In this document: one piece after another, positions 11,963 through 22,489 of the stretch
Layout of the letters: each line of letters starts with the position of its first letter
Position numbering within the stretch: the first letter of the stretch is position 1
Assembly: GCA_025728535.1 (NCBI GenBank)
Contig: JAOBJO010000004.1
Span: forward strand, 1-47,638
Direction of reading: 5' to 3'
Length of the DNA: 47,638 bases
DNA from: Candidatus Lightella neohaematopini
GTDB lineage: Bacteria > Pseudomonadota > Gammaproteobacteria > Enterobacterales > Enterobacteriaceae
Notes under the pieces: model-generated
Seen by the model: only the letters and a program-made list of their open reading frames with translations
The model's database searches: none
What the model was told of the DNA's origin: nothing
Position numbers and translations under genes: made by a program

Positions 11963-13834
11963 TTATATTTTTTTTAATTTTTTTAACCAAATTATTAATA
12001 TATTAATTGCTGTATGAGTAATTCCAGAAATTAATAATGCTTCTTTAATAGATTTAGGTTTATAGAAATTTAATTTATTAATTACTTCAGTGGATAATCC
12101 ATGTATATGATGAAAATTAATGTTTTTTGGTATTAACATATTATTATACTTTTTCTGTTGATCTATTAACAATTTTTGTTTATCAATATATCCTTGATAT
12201 TTAATTTGTATTTCTATTTGCTTAAAAATTTCTTTGTCTACTAATATAGATTTAAAAAAATTTAATTTTAGTAACTTATCATAATTTATTTCTGATCTAC
12301 GTAATATTTCTTCTACATTTACAGAATTAGATATTGGCCTATATAATATTTTATTTAAATCTTTTGCTAAATAACTATTGGGTAATATATTTATACTACG
12401 TAATTTTTGACGTGTAACTTCTATATTGTCTATCTTATTACAAAATTTTCTCCAACGATTATCAGTTACTATACCTAATTTTCTTCCTATTTCTGTTAGA
12501 CGAATATCAGCATTATCTTCCCTTAAAGAAAGACGATATTCAGCTCTAGTAGTAAGCATACGATACGGTTCCTTAGTACCAAGAAAACATAAATCACTTA
12601 ATAATACACCAATGTATGCTTGGTGTCTTTCTGGAAACCAACAACTTAAATTTTTAGTTAATCTTGCTGCATTTAATCCAGCAATTAAACCTTGTGCCGC
12701 AGCTTCCTCATAGCCTGTAGTACCATTAATTTGTCCAGCTATAAATAAATTAGAAATAAATTTACTTTCTAATGTAAATTTTAAATCTCTAGAATCAAAA
12801 AAATCATATTCAACAGCATACCCAGGTCTAATAATATTAGCATTTTCTAAACCATTAATAGAACGTATTAATTGAATTTGTATGTTAATTGGTAAACTAG
12901 TAGATACACCACTAGGATATATCTCCTTACTATTTAATCCTTCTGGTTCTAAAAATATATGATGCGTATCCTTATCTTTAAATTTTACTATTTTATCTTC
13001 AATAGACGGACAATATCTCGGGCCGATACTACTAATATTACCATTGTACATTGGACTATCATGTAAATTATTTAAAATAATATTTTTAGTACTTATATTT
13101 GTATAAGTACAATAACATGGTAATTGTTTTGGATGTTGTTTAATACTACCAATATAAGAAAATACAGGTAATGGTATATCACTATATTGAGCAATTAAAT
13201 TATTAAAATTTATACTACTTAATTCAATTCTTGGAGGAGTACCAGTTTTTAATCTGCCAGCATAAGGTAGTATATCACGTAAATACTGTGCAAAACTGTT
13301 ATCTATTTGTTCATTATATCTTCCAGCATTGTAACTATAGTTTCCAATATGGATTAAGCCATTTAAAAAAGTACCAAGTGCTAATACTACTGTTTTACCA
13401 TATATACTTCCTAAATTAGTGTATACACCAATAACATTGTTATTTTTAATAATTAATTTTTTTACAGTTTGCTGTGATATAGTTAAATAACTTTGTTTTT
13501 TTAAGATATTAACAACTACTTTTTTGTACAGATTACGATCTACTTGAGCTCTAGTAGCTTGAACAGCTGGTCCTTTACTACTATTTAAAATTCTAAATTG
13601 AATACCAGATAAATCTGCGGCTCTAGCCATAATTCCTTCTAATGCGTCTATTTCTTTTACTAAATGACTTTTTCCTATCCCACCTATTGATGGATTACAT
13701 GATAAAGAACCTATTGTATTTATATTATTGGTGAGTAAAATTGTCTTACAAGATAATCTTGCTGCAACTGATGCAGCCTCTATCCCTGCATTACCACCAC
13801 CAACTACAATTACATCAAATTTTAAATGTCTCAT
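11963..13834 (-). CDS. mnmG: tRNA U34 carboxymethylaminomethyl synthesis enzyme MnmG (GidA)
   Basis: MnmG works with MnmE to modify wobble uridine 34 in certain tRNAs. The 623-residue protein (629 in E. coli) has the N-terminal FAD-binding GGGNAG at residues 12-17, [30 protein letters not shown] near residue 370, and a C-terminal helical domain. The nearby [20 protein letters not shown] signature is kept. It heads the minus-strand block that continues into the atp operon, as in E. coli. MnmE is not in this window. Confidence 0.97.
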   Translation of the reverse strand: MRHLKFDVIVVGGGNAGIEAASVAARLSCKTILLTNNINTIGSLSCNPSIGGIGKSHLVKEIDALEGIMARAADLSGIQFRILNSSKGPAVQATRAQVDRNLYKKVVVNILKKQSYLTISQQTVKKLIIKNNNVIGVYTNLGSIYGKTVVLALGTFLNGLIHIGNYSYNAGRYNEQIDNSFAQYLRDILPYAGRLKTGTPPRIELSSINFNNLIAQYSDIPLPVFSYIGSIKQHPKQLPCYCTYTNISTKNIILNNLHDSPMYNGNISSIGPRYCPSIEDKIVKFKDKDTHHIFLEPEGLNSKEIYPSGVSTSLPINIQIQLIRSINGLENANIIRPGYAVEYDFFDSRDLKFTLESKFISNLFIAGQINGTTGYEEAAAQGLIAGLNAARLTKNLSCWFPERHQAYIGVLLSDLCFLGTKEPYRMLTTRAEYRLSLREDNADIRLTEIGRKLGIVTDNRWRKFCNKIDNIEVTRQKLRSINILPNSYLAKDLNKILYRPISNSVNVEEILRRSEINYDKLLKLNFFKSILVDKEIFKQIEIQIKYQGYIDKQKLLIDQQKKYNNMLIPKNINFHHIHGLSTEVINKLNFYKPKSIKEALLISGITHTAINILIIWLKKLKKI

Positions 13835-13982
13835 TTTAAGTAATATTAATTAACTTAAATAAATTATAATTATATAATAAATTAACACTAATCCAATTAT
13901 TGGATATAATAAAGATATTAATATAATATAATTAATTTAATAACTAAATAACAAAATTATAATTAATAAATTAAAATATAAA
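13835..13982. promoter_or_regulatory. Divergent mnmG/rsmI spacer, ancestral oriC position
   Basis: This 148 bp, almost pure A/T gap lies upstream of mnmG, where E. coli has oriC. I see no DnaA box (TTATNCACA on either strand) and no GATC cluster, so there is no sequence support for a DnaA-type origin. It contains the 15 bp palindrome ATCCAATTATTGGAT at 13891-13905, which could be an operator or a small hairpin. Promoters for both flanking genes should lie here, but none is distinct in this composition. Confidence 0.4.
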
Positions 13983-14828
13983 ATGGATAATGGTAAATCA
14001 ATTTTATATATAGTACCAACTCCAATAGGTAATCTATTAGATATAACTAATAGAGCTATTTATATATTAAAGAGTGTTGATTTTATTGTTGCTGAAAATA
14101 TTAAACATACTTGTTTCTTATTAGATCGCTTATATATTAAGAAACGTCATTTATATGTATTAAATCAATATAATGAATATAAAAAAATTAATTATTTAAT
14201 TAGTATATTAAAACAAGATAAAACTATGGCACTTGTATCTAATGCAGGTACTCCATTAATTAGTGATCCGGGATATAAATTAGTATATGAATGTAAAAAA
14301 TTAGGAATAAATGTTACTCCTTTACCAGGACCATGTGCTGCTATTACTGCATTATCAGCATCTGGATTACCAACAAATAGATTTTGTTACGAAGGTTTTT
14401 TATCATCAAAACGTGATAAAAGAATAAAACAATTAAAATCACTATTATATGAACGACGTACTATTTTAGTATATGAATCTAATCATAGATTAGTAGAGTT
14501 ATTAGAAGATATAGCGCAAGTTTTTTATGATAATCGTTATATAGTATTGGCAAAAGAACTAACTAAAATTTGGGAAAATATTTATGGGGCCCCAGTAAAC
14601 GAGTTAATTAATTATATCAAAAAAAATAACCTTAATATAAAAGGAGAAATAACTTTAATTATTCAAGGTTACTCGGGATCAGAAAATATAAATTATATAA
14701 AAGCACTAGAAATCTTTATAAAATTAAAAAAATTATTACCGTTAAATGTATCATTATCTATAGTTAAATCAATATTTAAAATAAAAAGAAATATTTTATA
14801 TAAAAATTTTCTTAATAAGAATAAATAA
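13983..14828 (+). CDS. rsmI: 16S rRNA 2'-O-methyltransferase RsmI (C1402)
   Basis: RsmI methylates the ribose of C1402 in 16S rRNA. The 281-residue protein (286 in E. coli) has the tetrapyrrole-methylase-like fold with PTPIGNLLDIT near the N-terminus, the loop SNAGTPLISDPG (usually S-D-A-G-T-P), PLPGPCAAITALSASGLP, and KELTKIWE. The start is an ATG and the product matches from its first residues. It is divergent from mnmG and 18 bp upstream of the start of RNase P RNA. Confidence 0.95.
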   Translation: MDNGKSILYIVPTPIGNLLDITNRAIYILKSVDFIVAENIKHTCFLLDRLYIKKRHLYVLNQYNEYKKINYLISILKQDKTMALVSNAGTPLISDPGYKLVYECKKLGINVTPLPGPCAAITALSASGLPTNRFCYEGFLSSKRDKRIKQLKSLLYERRTILVYESNHRLVELLEDIAQVFYDNRYIVLAKELTKIWENIYGAPVNELINYIKKNNLNIKGEITLIIQGYSGSENINYIKALEIFIKLKKLLPLNVSLSIVKSIFKIKRNILYKNFLNKNK

Positions 14829-14834
14829 TTATGT

Positions 14835-14840
14835 TATAAT
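14835..14840 (+). promoter_or_regulatory. Candidate -10 box of rnpB
   Basis: A perfect TATAAT lies six bases before the expected first base of RNase P RNA, a spacing that fits sigma-70 initiation. No good -35 is apparent in the rsmI coding end upstream. Confidence 0.5.
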
Positions 14841-14846
14841 AATTAA

Positions 14847-15190
14847 ATTGAGTTAATTAGACAGTCGCTATTTATTATTAAATAGAGGAAAGTCCGGACT
14901 CTTAGGGTAGAATGCCAGATAACATCTGGAAGATGAGAATCTTGAATAGTGCAACAGAAAATATACCGCTTCTTTATAAATTAAAGAAGTAAGGGTGAAA
15001 TGGTGGTGGTAAGAGCACACCGTATAATTGGTAACAGTTATAGCAATGCAAACTCCATTTAGAGCAAGGTCAAAAACGGATAAGGTATTACCCGTACCAC
15101 ACCATGGTAGACCGCTAATGAATTATAATGTGAATTATAATCTAGATTAATGACTGTCCATGACAGAATCCGGCTTATAATTAACTCAAT
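14847..15190 (+). ncRNA. rnpB: RNase P RNA (M1 RNA)
   Basis: This catalytic RNA matures tRNA 5' ends. Type A landmarks are present in order: AGACAGTCGC, GAGGAAAGTCCGGACTC, GTGCAACAGAAA, AAGGGTGAAATGGT, TAAGAGCACACCG, GGTAACAG, AAACTCCA, AGAGCAAGGTCAAA, ATGACTGTCC and GACAGAATCCGGCTTA. The terminal stem ATTGAGTTAATT (14847-14858) pairs perfectly with AATTAACTCAAT (15179-15190) and fixes both ends. Length is about 344 nt against 377 in E. coli. The T-run at 15194-15200, inside the end of the convergent yqjA gene, probably serves as its terminator. Confidence 0.97.
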
Positions 15191-15838
15191 CTATTTTTTT
15201 CTTACTATTGTTAGTATTATAAAGATAAGACTAATAGTAAAGATTAGTATTGGTACTATTGCTATTAACGAAGTAATTAGATATTTTAAATATGTATTTA
15301 TTATTAAAATGTTTAGTAGATAACCAATAAATACTAATATTGATACCCAACAGAAAGCACTAAAAAAATTAAATAATTGAAATAATTTATTATGAATATT
15401 AGATAATCCAATTATCATTGGTAGTATAGTACGGATAAATACTATAAATCTACCTACTAATAATGCTAATGAACCATACTTATTAAGTATTTTATATGCT
15501 GTTTTTTGATATTTTTCTGGTATAGATAAAAACTGGTAGTTTATAAATTTTTTATTCTTTAGCCATTTACCTTGCAAAAAACTAACCCAACTACCTAACC
15601 AAGCAGCTATAGTTAATAATACTAATATTGAAAATAAATTTATTATATTATTGTAAGCTAACGTACCAACCAATAATAATAAACTATCTCCAGGTAAAAG
15701 AGTAGTTATTAGTATACCATTTTCTAAAAAGATAATAACAAAAAATACTAGATAAATAATCCAATGGTATTTATAATAAAATATAATATGTAAATACTTA
15801 TTTAATGCATAACAAACAAAATTTTTAATCATATACAT
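15191..15838 (-). CDS. yqjA: DedA-family inner-membrane protein, YqjA-like
   Basis: DedA proteins are needed for proton-motive-force homeostasis and probably for recycling undecaprenyl phosphate or other lipid carriers. The 215-residue multi-spanning protein has FLENGILITTLLPGDSLL with E39 and D51, and GRFIVFIRTILP with R130 and R136, the residues known to be needed in E. coli YqjA. GSWVSFLQGKWL also matches. Its stop codon touches the 3' end of convergent rnpB. yqjA between rnpB and alx follows E. coli order. YghB is the alternative paralogue. Confidence 0.85.
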   Translation of the reverse strand: MYMIKNFVCYALNKYLHIIFYYKYHWIIYLVFFVIIFLENGILITTLLPGDSLLLLVGTLAYNNIINLFSILVLLTIAAWLGSWVSFLQGKWLKNKKFINYQFLSIPEKYQKTAYKILNKYGSLALLVGRFIVFIRTILPMIIGLSNIHNKLFQLFNFFSAFCWVSILVFIGYLLNILIINTYLKYLITSLIAIVPILIFTISLIFIILTIVRKK

Positions 15839-15869
15839 AACTAATATTATATTAACTACGTTAATTATA

Positions 15870-16748
15870 TCATATTTTGTTTATAATAATACTTATTATT
15901 AAACTAATTGCTAAAATAATTAATATTACTATTAAAGAAAACAGAGCTGATATATAAATATATTTCATTAATAAAATTTTTATACCAATAAAAACTAAAG
16001 TTATACTTAAACCATAATTTATATACAGAAAATATTTAGATATATATTCTAAAAAGAAATAAGTAGTTCTCATACCTAACATAGCAAAAATATTAGATGT
16101 TAGAATAACTAGTAAATCATGAGTTATAGAAAAAATTACTGGAATACTATCACAAGTAAAAATAATATCACTTATTTCTATTGTAAGAAATACTATTAAT
16201 AATGGTGTTGCAAAAATAATACCATGTTTTTTTATAAAAAATTTTTTTCCATATAACTTATTAGTTATACGTAAATTTTTATATAACCAATTTGTTATAT
16301 TATAATTATCTGTAGTGTATTTATTTTTAGGAACTAACATTTTAATTCCAGTAAATATAATCAATAATCCGAATATATATAATACGAATTGATAATAATT
16401 AATGATCCATTGATTTATTATTATAATTAATATACGTATAACAACTGCACTAATTGTTCCTATAAATAATAAATAACGTTGTAAAAAACTAGGAATATTA
16501 AAATTTTTAAAAATAGTAAACCAAAAAAATAAATTATCAATAGATAGTAATTTTTCTAGTAGATAACTAACTAAAAACATTATAGCTTTTTTATTAGCTA
16601 TAATTAATCCATGTGTACAAAAAAAATATATCCATAATATTACATTAAATAATAAAGCAGATAATATCCAGAATAATAACCAAAATAACAGTTTAGATAA
16701 TGAATTTTTTTGATTATCGTTATTTAAAACTAGATATGTTTTACGCAT
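15870..16748 (-). CDS. alx: TerC-family membrane protein, Alx-like
   Basis: Alx is a TerC-family membrane protein linked in E. coli to manganese export and alkaline response. The 292-residue product (321 in E. coli) lacks most of the first membrane segment but keeps SYLLEKLLSIDNLF with the acidic residues E65 and D71, the loop region with KKHGIIFATPLL, and EISDIIFTCDSIP. About eight hydrophobic segments are visible. I see no yybP-ykoY-type riboswitch in the 123 bp upstream, which contrasts with E. coli alx. Its position between yqjA and ileX-rpoD is ancestral. Confidence 0.85.
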   Translation of the reverse strand: MRKTYLVLNNDNQKNSLSKLLFWLLFWILSALLFNVILWIYFFCTHGLIIANKKAIMFLVSYLLEKLLSIDNLFFWFTIFKNFNIPSFLQRYLLFIGTISAVVIRILIIIINQWIINYYQFVLYIFGLLIIFTGIKMLVPKNKYTTDNYNITNWLYKNLRITNKLYGKKFFIKKHGIIFATPLLIVFLTIEISDIIFTCDSIPVIFSITHDLLVILTSNIFAMLGMRTTYFFLEYISKYFLYINYGLSITLVFIGIKILLMKYIYISALFSLIVILIILAISLIISIIINKI

Positions 16749-16871
16749 TACTATCTTAGTATTCTGTATTTAAAGAGAGAAAAATTTATAATTTATCTAT
16801 ATTAAAACTTTTTTAATATAAATAAATATATATATTAATTAAATTTATAAACAAACAAAATAACACTTATT

Positions 16872-16946
16872 TAGCCCCTGCTGGATTTGAACCAGCGACC
16901 TAGCGATTATGAGTCGCTTGCTCTAACCAATCTAAGCTAAGGGGCC
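16872..16946 (-). tRNA. ileX: tRNA-Ile2 (CAU, lysidine type)
   Basis: On the minus strand, acceptor stem GGCCCCT pairs with AGGGGCT (one G-T pair), the discriminator is A, and the anticodon loop CTCATAA carries CAT. It matches E. coli ileX nearly base for base in the anticodon arm and lies next to rpoD as in E. coli, so it should be an isoleucine tRNA for AUA codons after TilS modification, not tRNA-Met. AUA is very common here. CCA is not encoded. Confidence 0.92.
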
Positions 16947-17003
16947 AATGTAAAGTATTTTAAATAATATTAAAAACAATTAAATATACTTTATAATTCT
17001 TTA

Positions 17004-18806
17004 TTAATCATCAAGAAAACTTTTTAATATTTCTGATCTACTAGGATGTCTTAATTTACGTAATGCTTTAGCTTCAATCTGTCTAATTCTTTCTCTTGTT
17101 ACATCAAATTGTTTTCCAACTTCTTCTAAAGTATGATCAGTACTCATATCAATACCAAATCTCATCCTTAATACCTTAGCTTCTCTATCTGTTAAACTTG
17201 ACAGTACATGATTTGTGGCTATACGTAAACTTTCAGTAGTAGCAGAATCAATTGGTAATTCTAAAGACGTATCCTCAATAAAATCACCTAAATGTGAATC
17301 TTCTTCATCACCTATAGGTGTTTCCATAGAAATTGGTTCTTTTGCAATTTTTAGTACTTTTCGAATTTTATCTTCTGGCATAAACATACGCTTAGATAAT
17401 TCTTCTGGAGTTGGTTCTCTACCTATTTCTTGTAACATCTGTCTAGATATACGATTTAATTTATTAATTGTTTCTATCATATGAACTGGAATACGTATAG
17501 TTCTAGCTTGATCAGCAATAGATCTAGTAATAGCTTGTCTAATCCACCAAGTAGCATAGGTAGAAAATTTATAACCCCTACGATACTCAAATTTATCAAC
17601 TGCTTTCATTAATCCAATATTACCTTCTTGTATTAAATCCAAAAATTGCAATCCTCTATTAGTATATTTTTTAGCAATTGATATCACTAATCTTAAATTA
17701 GCTTCTATCATTTCCTGTTTGGCTCTACGTGCTTTTGCCTCACCTATTAATACTCTTCTATTAATATCCTTTATTTGTTTAATAGTTAAACTAGTTTCCT
17801 TTTCAATATTATTTAGTTGATTTAAACTATAGTGTATTTCTTGATCAACTGTATGTAATTTTTTTACCCATGGTTGATTCATGGATAAAATATTATTAAA
17901 CCAATTATCATTAAGTTCCACATTAGAAAATAAATGACTAAATACTTTTTTTGGTATTTTAATAACTTCAACAAATAATTTAATAATTAATTGTTCCTGT
18001 ATATTAATTCTATCAATAATAGAACGCATATTATTTACTAAATAATCAAATTGTTTTGGTACTAACCTAAATTGTTTAAATATATCTGATAAATTAATTA
18101 TCTCTTTAATAGAATTATTATGATTACGTCCAAAGTTTTTAATGACATTTTTGGTAATGTTATACTGATTTTTTAGCATCACAAATTTTTTATGAGCTAA
18201 TATTGGATCTATAATATTATCATCTACACTGTCTTGAATATCATTATACTCATCTTCTACAATATTTCCTGTTATAGAATTATTATTAACTAATCTTGTT
18301 GATGTATGTTTTTCAACATAATCAAAGTCTATAAAACCTGTAATTAAATCAGATAAACGTACTTCACCAGATTTTACTTTATCATATTGTTCTAACAAAA
18401 ATGTAATTGTCTCTGGATATTCTACTACTGTAGATTGTACTTGATGAATACCATCCTCAATTCTTTTAGCAATATCAATTTCACCTTCTCTAGTTAATAA
18501 ACCAACAGTACCCATTTCTCTCATATACATACGCATTGGATCATTAGTTTGACCAATTATATCTGATTCATGATTACTAATTTGATTATTATCTATGTTA
18601 CAAGGTTCTATTTGTGTTAATAAATTATCATTTGTTGATGATTCCTCTATTATTTGAATACCCATATCGTTTATCATTTGCATAATATCTGTAATTAACT
18701 CAGAATTAATTATGTTATCAGGTAAATAATTACTAATATCAGTAAAAGTTAAATATCCTTGTTCTTTACCTCTTATAACTAATTGTTTAAATTGTAAGTG
18801 TTCCAT
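17004..18806 (-). CDS. rpoD: RNA polymerase sigma-70 (housekeeping sigma factor)
   Basis: The 600-residue protein (613 in E. coli) has an N-terminal region 1.1 ([18 protein letters not shown]), region 1.2 ([21 protein letters not shown]), a shortened nonconserved acidic region, region 2 with [21 protein letters not shown] and [15 protein letters not shown], region 3, and region 4.2 with [27 protein letters not shown]. All DNA- and core-binding parts look intact. It is the last gene of the rpsU-dnaG-rpoD operon, 116 bp after dnaG. Confidence 0.98.
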   Translation of the reverse strand: MEHLQFKQLVIRGKEQGYLTFTDISNYLPDNIINSELITDIMQMINDMGIQIIEESSTNDNLLTQIEPCNIDNNQISNHESDIIGQTNDPMRMYMREMGTVGLLTREGEIDIAKRIEDGIHQVQSTVVEYPETITFLLEQYDKVKSGEVRLSDLITGFIDFDYVEKHTSTRLVNNNSITGNIVEDEYNDIQDSVDDNIIDPILAHKKFVMLKNQYNITKNVIKNFGRNHNNSIKEIINLSDIFKQFRLVPKQFDYLVNNMRSIIDRINIQEQLIIKLFVEVIKIPKKVFSHLFSNVELNDNWFNNILSMNQPWVKKLHTVDQEIHYSLNQLNNIEKETSLTIKQIKDINRRVLIGEAKARRAKQEMIEANLRLVISIAKKYTNRGLQFLDLIQEGNIGLMKAVDKFEYRRGYKFSTYATWWIRQAITRSIADQARTIRIPVHMIETINKLNRISRQMLQEIGREPTPEELSKRMFMPEDKIRKVLKIAKEPISMETPIGDEEDSHLGDFIEDTSLELPIDSATTESLRIATNHVLSSLTDREAKVLRMRFGIDMSTDHTLEEVGKQFDVTRERIRQIEAKALRKLRHPSRSEILKSFLDD

Positions 18807-18922
18807 AAAATTAAATCCGATAACATTTAAACATAAATCTAACTAGTTAGTTATTAATTCTTATCAATTATATTTATGATACAAATAATTAATATTAAAA
18901 TAAAGATAATTATATAGCATTA

Positions 18923-20680
18923 TTATTTATATTTTGCTAATTTTAAATTTAATGACCATAATTCCAATCTTTCTTTATAATTTAGTTTATTTATTCTATC
19001 ACGGTTAATAAGATTATTATATTTTTGCTCTATTATATAATAACGTAACTTATTAAGCATCTCTATAAAAGTATCTTTAATTAAATTATGTTTAATCATA
19101 TTATTCCATACTGCTAATTTTTCTAATTTATTAAAAATATTACTATTTCTATAGTATTCTAGTAACTGATTAGTAGATAAATTAGATTTGGTATTGCATG
19201 TATTAACTAGTGTAATAAATAAAATTACATCAGAAGAATTAACATTACTTAATTCATCTAAATTATTAACAAGAGTAGATAATTTTGGATTTTGTATTAG
19301 CAAACTAATTAATATATTAATACAATTATATTTTACTTTTGTTATATTTGTTTGTAATAAAGTATTATTTTCATATTTTTCATAATTAGATAATAATTTT
19401 TTTAAATAATTATAATCCATAATACCAATTTTTTTACTTAGTTCATGTATTAAAGAAATACGTATCACTTTACTTGGTATTTTTCTTATTAAGGATATAG
19501 CTGAATAAATTAATTTAATACGTGAATTTATATCGTTTAAATCTAATTTAAATGATAAGATACGAAATAATACTTCTAATAATGAATATGCTTGTTTAAT
19601 TAATAATTTAAACTTAGTAGTACCTATTTGTCTAACTAATGTATCTGGATCTGTATTTTTAGGTAAAAAAATAAAACTTATCTGTCTATCATTTGTTAAA
19701 TAAGGTAAACTAGTTTTTAATGCTTTCCACATAGCATAATATCCAACTTTATCTCCATCATAACAATATATTATGTGATTGGTATGATTATAAAGTATTT
19801 TAATTTGATTACTACTTATTGATGTTCCTAATATAGATACTACATTTTTAATATCAAATTGTCTTAGAGTAATAACATCTATAAACCCTTCAACAATAAT
19901 TAATTTATTAAATTCATATATACTTTGTTTTGCTTCATATAAACCATATATACTATTTTGTTTATGAAAGATAATATTATCATTAGAATTAATGTATTTT
20001 GGACCAGTACCGTTATTAATAATTCTTCCCCCAAAAGCAATTACTTGTCCACTTATATTTTTTATTGGAAAAATAATCCTATTGTAAAATTTATTATATA
20101 ACTGTCCATACTTATTAATACTCAAAATTCCTAGTTTAATTAATATAGATCTATCTCTTGCATTAAAATTAAAATACTTATTAATTTCATACCAATTAAA
20201 TGGAGAAAACCCTATTTCAAAATAAGAAATAACATAATTATTTAATCCTCTAAATTTTAAAAAATTTATTGCATCTTTTGATATTTTATTAATTACCATT
20301 TCATGATAGTAATTATTAATTTTGTTTATTATTTCGTATAATTTAGTTCTTTTTTCTACCTTAGAAGATTTATTATAATATTCGTATGGTATTTCTAAAC
20401 TAAATAAATTAGATAGTTCTTCAATAGAACTAATAAAATCTAATTTGTCATGATTCATTAAAAAATCTATAACATTTCCTCTAGCACTACAACCAAAACA
20501 ATAATAAAATTGTTTTTCTTCGTTTACTAAAAATGATGGGTTATTTTCTATATGAAATGGACAAAGAGAAAAGAAATTTTTCCCTTTTTTCTTTAAATTT
20601 ATTCTTGTACTTATTACATCTATTATGTTACTTTGTGTAAGTAACTCATTAATAAATGTATTTGGTATATATTTATTCAT
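18923..20680 (-). CDS. dnaG: DNA primase
   Basis: DnaG makes RNA primers for replication. The 585-residue protein (581 in E. coli) has the zinc-binding set C40, H43, C61, C64, the RNA-polymerase core with FGGRIINNGTGPKY, the Toprim segment LIIVEGFIDVITL followed by GTSIS and IYCYDGDKVGYYA, and a strongly diverged C-terminal DnaB-binding domain. All catalytic acidic residues of Toprim are seen. It lies in the conserved rpsU-dnaG-rpoD order. Confidence 0.97.
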   Translation of the reverse strand: MNKYIPNTFINELLTQSNIIDVISTRINLKKKGKNFFSLCPFHIENNPSFLVNEEKQFYYCFGCSARGNVIDFLMNHDKLDFISSIEELSNLFSLEIPYEYYNKSSKVEKRTKLYEIINKINNYYHEMVINKISKDAINFLKFRGLNNYVISYFEIGFSPFNWYEINKYFNFNARDRSILIKLGILSINKYGQLYNKFYNRIIFPIKNISGQVIAFGGRIINNGTGPKYINSNDNIIFHKQNSIYGLYEAKQSIYEFNKLIIVEGFIDVITLRQFDIKNVVSILGTSISSNQIKILYNHTNHIIYCYDGDKVGYYAMWKALKTSLPYLTNDRQISFIFLPKNTDPDTLVRQIGTTKFKLLIKQAYSLLEVLFRILSFKLDLNDINSRIKLIYSAISLIRKIPSKVIRISLIHELSKKIGIMDYNYLKKLLSNYEKYENNTLLQTNITKVKYNCINILISLLIQNPKLSTLVNNLDELSNVNSSDVILFITLVNTCNTKSNLSTNQLLEYYRNSNIFNKLEKLAVWNNMIKHNLIKDTFIEMLNKLRYYIIEQKYNNLINRDRINKLNYKERLELWSLNLKLAKYK

Positions 20681-20736
20681 CTAAAATAAAAAATTTTTAT
20701 AAACATACTTGTAATAAATTAAAAAAAGTAACTATA

Positions 20737-20958
20737 TTAATATTTATTAGTTTTATTAAATTTAGGATTGTCTCTTAATAATTTTTTTATGTGTCTTTTT
20801 ATTGCAGCTGCTTTTGCTCTTTTGCGTTCAGATGTTGGTTTTTCGTAGAATTCACGTCTACGTATTTCTGCTAAAATACCAGCTTTTTCACAGGATCTTT
20901 TAAATCGTCTTAATGCAACATCAAATGGTTCATTATCACGTACTTTAATTACAGGCAT
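20737..20958 (-). CDS. rpsU: 30S ribosomal protein S21
   Basis: The protein starts [19 protein letters not shown] and is 73 residues (71 in E. coli). A longer frame using TTG at 20973 exists, but the ATG at 20958 matches the family start exactly and has a GGAG ribosome-binding site about 9 bases upstream, so it is chosen. The basic C-terminus [15 protein letters not shown] is typical. It is the first gene of the rpsU-dnaG-rpoD operon, divergent from tsaD. Confidence 0.97.
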   Translation of the reverse strand: MPVIKVRDNEPFDVALRRFKRSCEKAGILAEIRRREFYEKPTSERKRAKAAAIKRHIKKLLRDNPKFNKTNKY

Positions 20959-21095
20959 AATATTTTGCTCCAATACTAAAATATTTATATAAAATAATTT
21001 TTGATAATACTAGAAATACAAAATATATTAATATAAAATAATTAAAATTAACAATAATTAAATTATAAATTAAACGTTTATTTATAATTAAGTAT

Positions 21096-22106
21096 ATGCG
21101 TATTTTAGGTATTGAAACATCTTGTGATGAAACAGGTATAGCTGTTTATGATAGTAAGTTAGGTATATTAATAAATAATATACATAGTCAAGCTAATACT
21201 CATAGTAAATATGGTGGAATAGTTCCAGAATTAGCAGCACGTAATCATAATAAGAATATTATATCTTTGATAAAAGATGCTTTATCAAAAACAAATTCTT
21301 CTAAAAATAATATTCATGGAATAGCATATACAGCTGGACCTGGGTTAGTTGGTTCATTATTAGTAGGAGCATCAGTAGCTAAATCATTAGCTTATGCTTG
21401 GAATATTCCAGTTATTACAATTAATCATATGGAAGGGCATTTATTATCTACTATGTTAAGTAACAATGAATTATCTTTTCCATTTTTAGCGCTATTAGTT
21501 TCTGGAAAACATACTCAACTGATTAAAGCTAATAATATTGGTGATTACATCTTATTAGGTGAATCATTAGATGATGCTGTCGGCGAAGTATTTGATAAAG
21601 TTGCAGTGGCTTTGGGATTAAAATATCCAGGAGGTTTATCATTATCAATATTAGCTAATGATGGTATTTCAAATAGATATAATTTTCCTAAACCATTAAT
21701 TAATAAACCTAATTTAATGTTTAGTTTTTCTGGTTTAAAAACATCAGTAATTAATACAATTCATAGTTTATCTAGTATTAATTATCAAGATAAAGCTAAT
21801 ATAGCTAAATCTTTTGAGGATACAATAATAGAAATATTAGTAAATAAATGTTCTAAAGCCATGCATATAAGTAAATTAAAAACGTTAGTAATAGCTGGCG
21901 GGGTAAGTGCAAATTTTAAATTAAGATTTTATTTAAAGAACATGATTAATAAAAGAAAAGGAATATTATTTTATCCTAAACAAGAATTATGCACAGATAA
22001 TGGTATAATGATAGCTTATGCTGGACTATTACATTTAAAAAATGGAAAATATAATAATTTAAAAACATCAATAAAATCTGATTGGAAAATAGATTCTGTT
22101 AATTAG
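21096..22106 (+). CDS. tsaD: tRNA t6A37 threonylcarbamoyltransferase TsaD
   Basis: TsaD transfers threonylcarbamoyl to A37 of ANN-decoding tRNAs, working with TsaB, TsaC and TsaE, none of which is in this window. The 336-residue protein (337 in E. coli) begins MRILGIETSCDETGIAVYD, has the metal ligands H111 and H115 in NHMEGHL, LLVSGKHTQLI, GEVFDKVA, and the C-terminal ASKH-fold motif VIAGGVSANFKLR. Essential in most bacteria and, as expected, intact. It is divergent from rpsU and likely co-transcribed with folB (15 bp gap) and uppP. Confidence 0.97.
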   Translation: MRILGIETSCDETGIAVYDSKLGILINNIHSQANTHSKYGGIVPELAARNHNKNIISLIKDALSKTNSSKNNIHGIAYTAGPGLVGSLLVGASVAKSLAYAWNIPVITINHMEGHLLSTMLSNNELSFPFLALLVSGKHTQLIKANNIGDYILLGESLDDAVGEVFDKVAVALGLKYPGGLSLSILANDGISNRYNFPKPLINKPNLMFSFSGLKTSVINTIHSLSSINYQDKANIAKSFEDTIIEILVNKCSKAMHISKLKTLVIAGGVSANFKLRFYLKNMINKRKGILFYPKQELCTDNGIMIAYAGLLHLKNGKYNNLKTSIKSDWKIDSVN

Positions 22107-22121
22107 AATTAAATTTTATTT

Positions 22122-22478
22122 ATGGATATAATATATATAGAAAAATTAATAATAATAACTAAAATTGGTATATATAGTTGGGAAAAGATTAATTCGCAAA
22201 AATTAATTATTGATTTAGAAATTAGTTATGATGGATCTTTGATAAAATATAGTAAGTATAATAAATATTTTATTGATTATAAAATTGTTAGTGACGAATT
22301 AATATTAATAACAAACAATAAACATTTTTATTTAGTAGAACAATTAGCAGAGTATATCGCGCAGCATTTAATAAAAAAATTTAATATATCCAGTATAAAA
22401 ATTAAAATTAGTAAACCTAATGCTATAGCTAACGCGTCGAATGTTAGTATAATAATAAAAAGATATAATAAAAAATAG
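22122..22478 (+). CDS. folB: Dihydroneopterin aldolase
   Basis: FolB makes 6-hydroxymethyl-dihydropterin in folate synthesis. The 118-residue protein (122 in E. coli) has MDIIYIEKLIIITKIGIYSWE with the catalytic Glu near residue 21, YLVEQLAEYIAQHL, and the C-terminal KIKISKPNAI with the catalytic Lys. Its presence implies retained folate synthesis, whose other genes lie elsewhere. It sits in the enteric folB-uppP-cca order. Confidence 0.93.
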   Translation: MDIIYIEKLIIITKIGIYSWEKINSQKLIIDLEISYDGSLIKYSKYNKYFIDYKIVSDELILITNNKHFYLVEQLAEYIAQHLIKKFNISSIKIKISKPNAIANASNVSIIIKRYNKK

Positions 22479-22489
22479 TTAATTAATTT

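Noticed and set aside
16749-16871. yybP-ykoY manganese riboswitch upstream of alx
   Set aside because: The spacer has only an A/T hairpin and none of the conserved riboswitch core; it is also too short.
16872-16946. tRNA with CAU anticodon as tRNA-Met
   Set aside because: The acceptor and anticodon arms and the rpoD neighbourhood match ileX, the lysidine-type tRNA-Ile2.
20959-20973. TTG start extending S21 by five residues
   Set aside because: The ATG at 20958 matches the family N-terminus and is preceded by GGAG at proper spacing.
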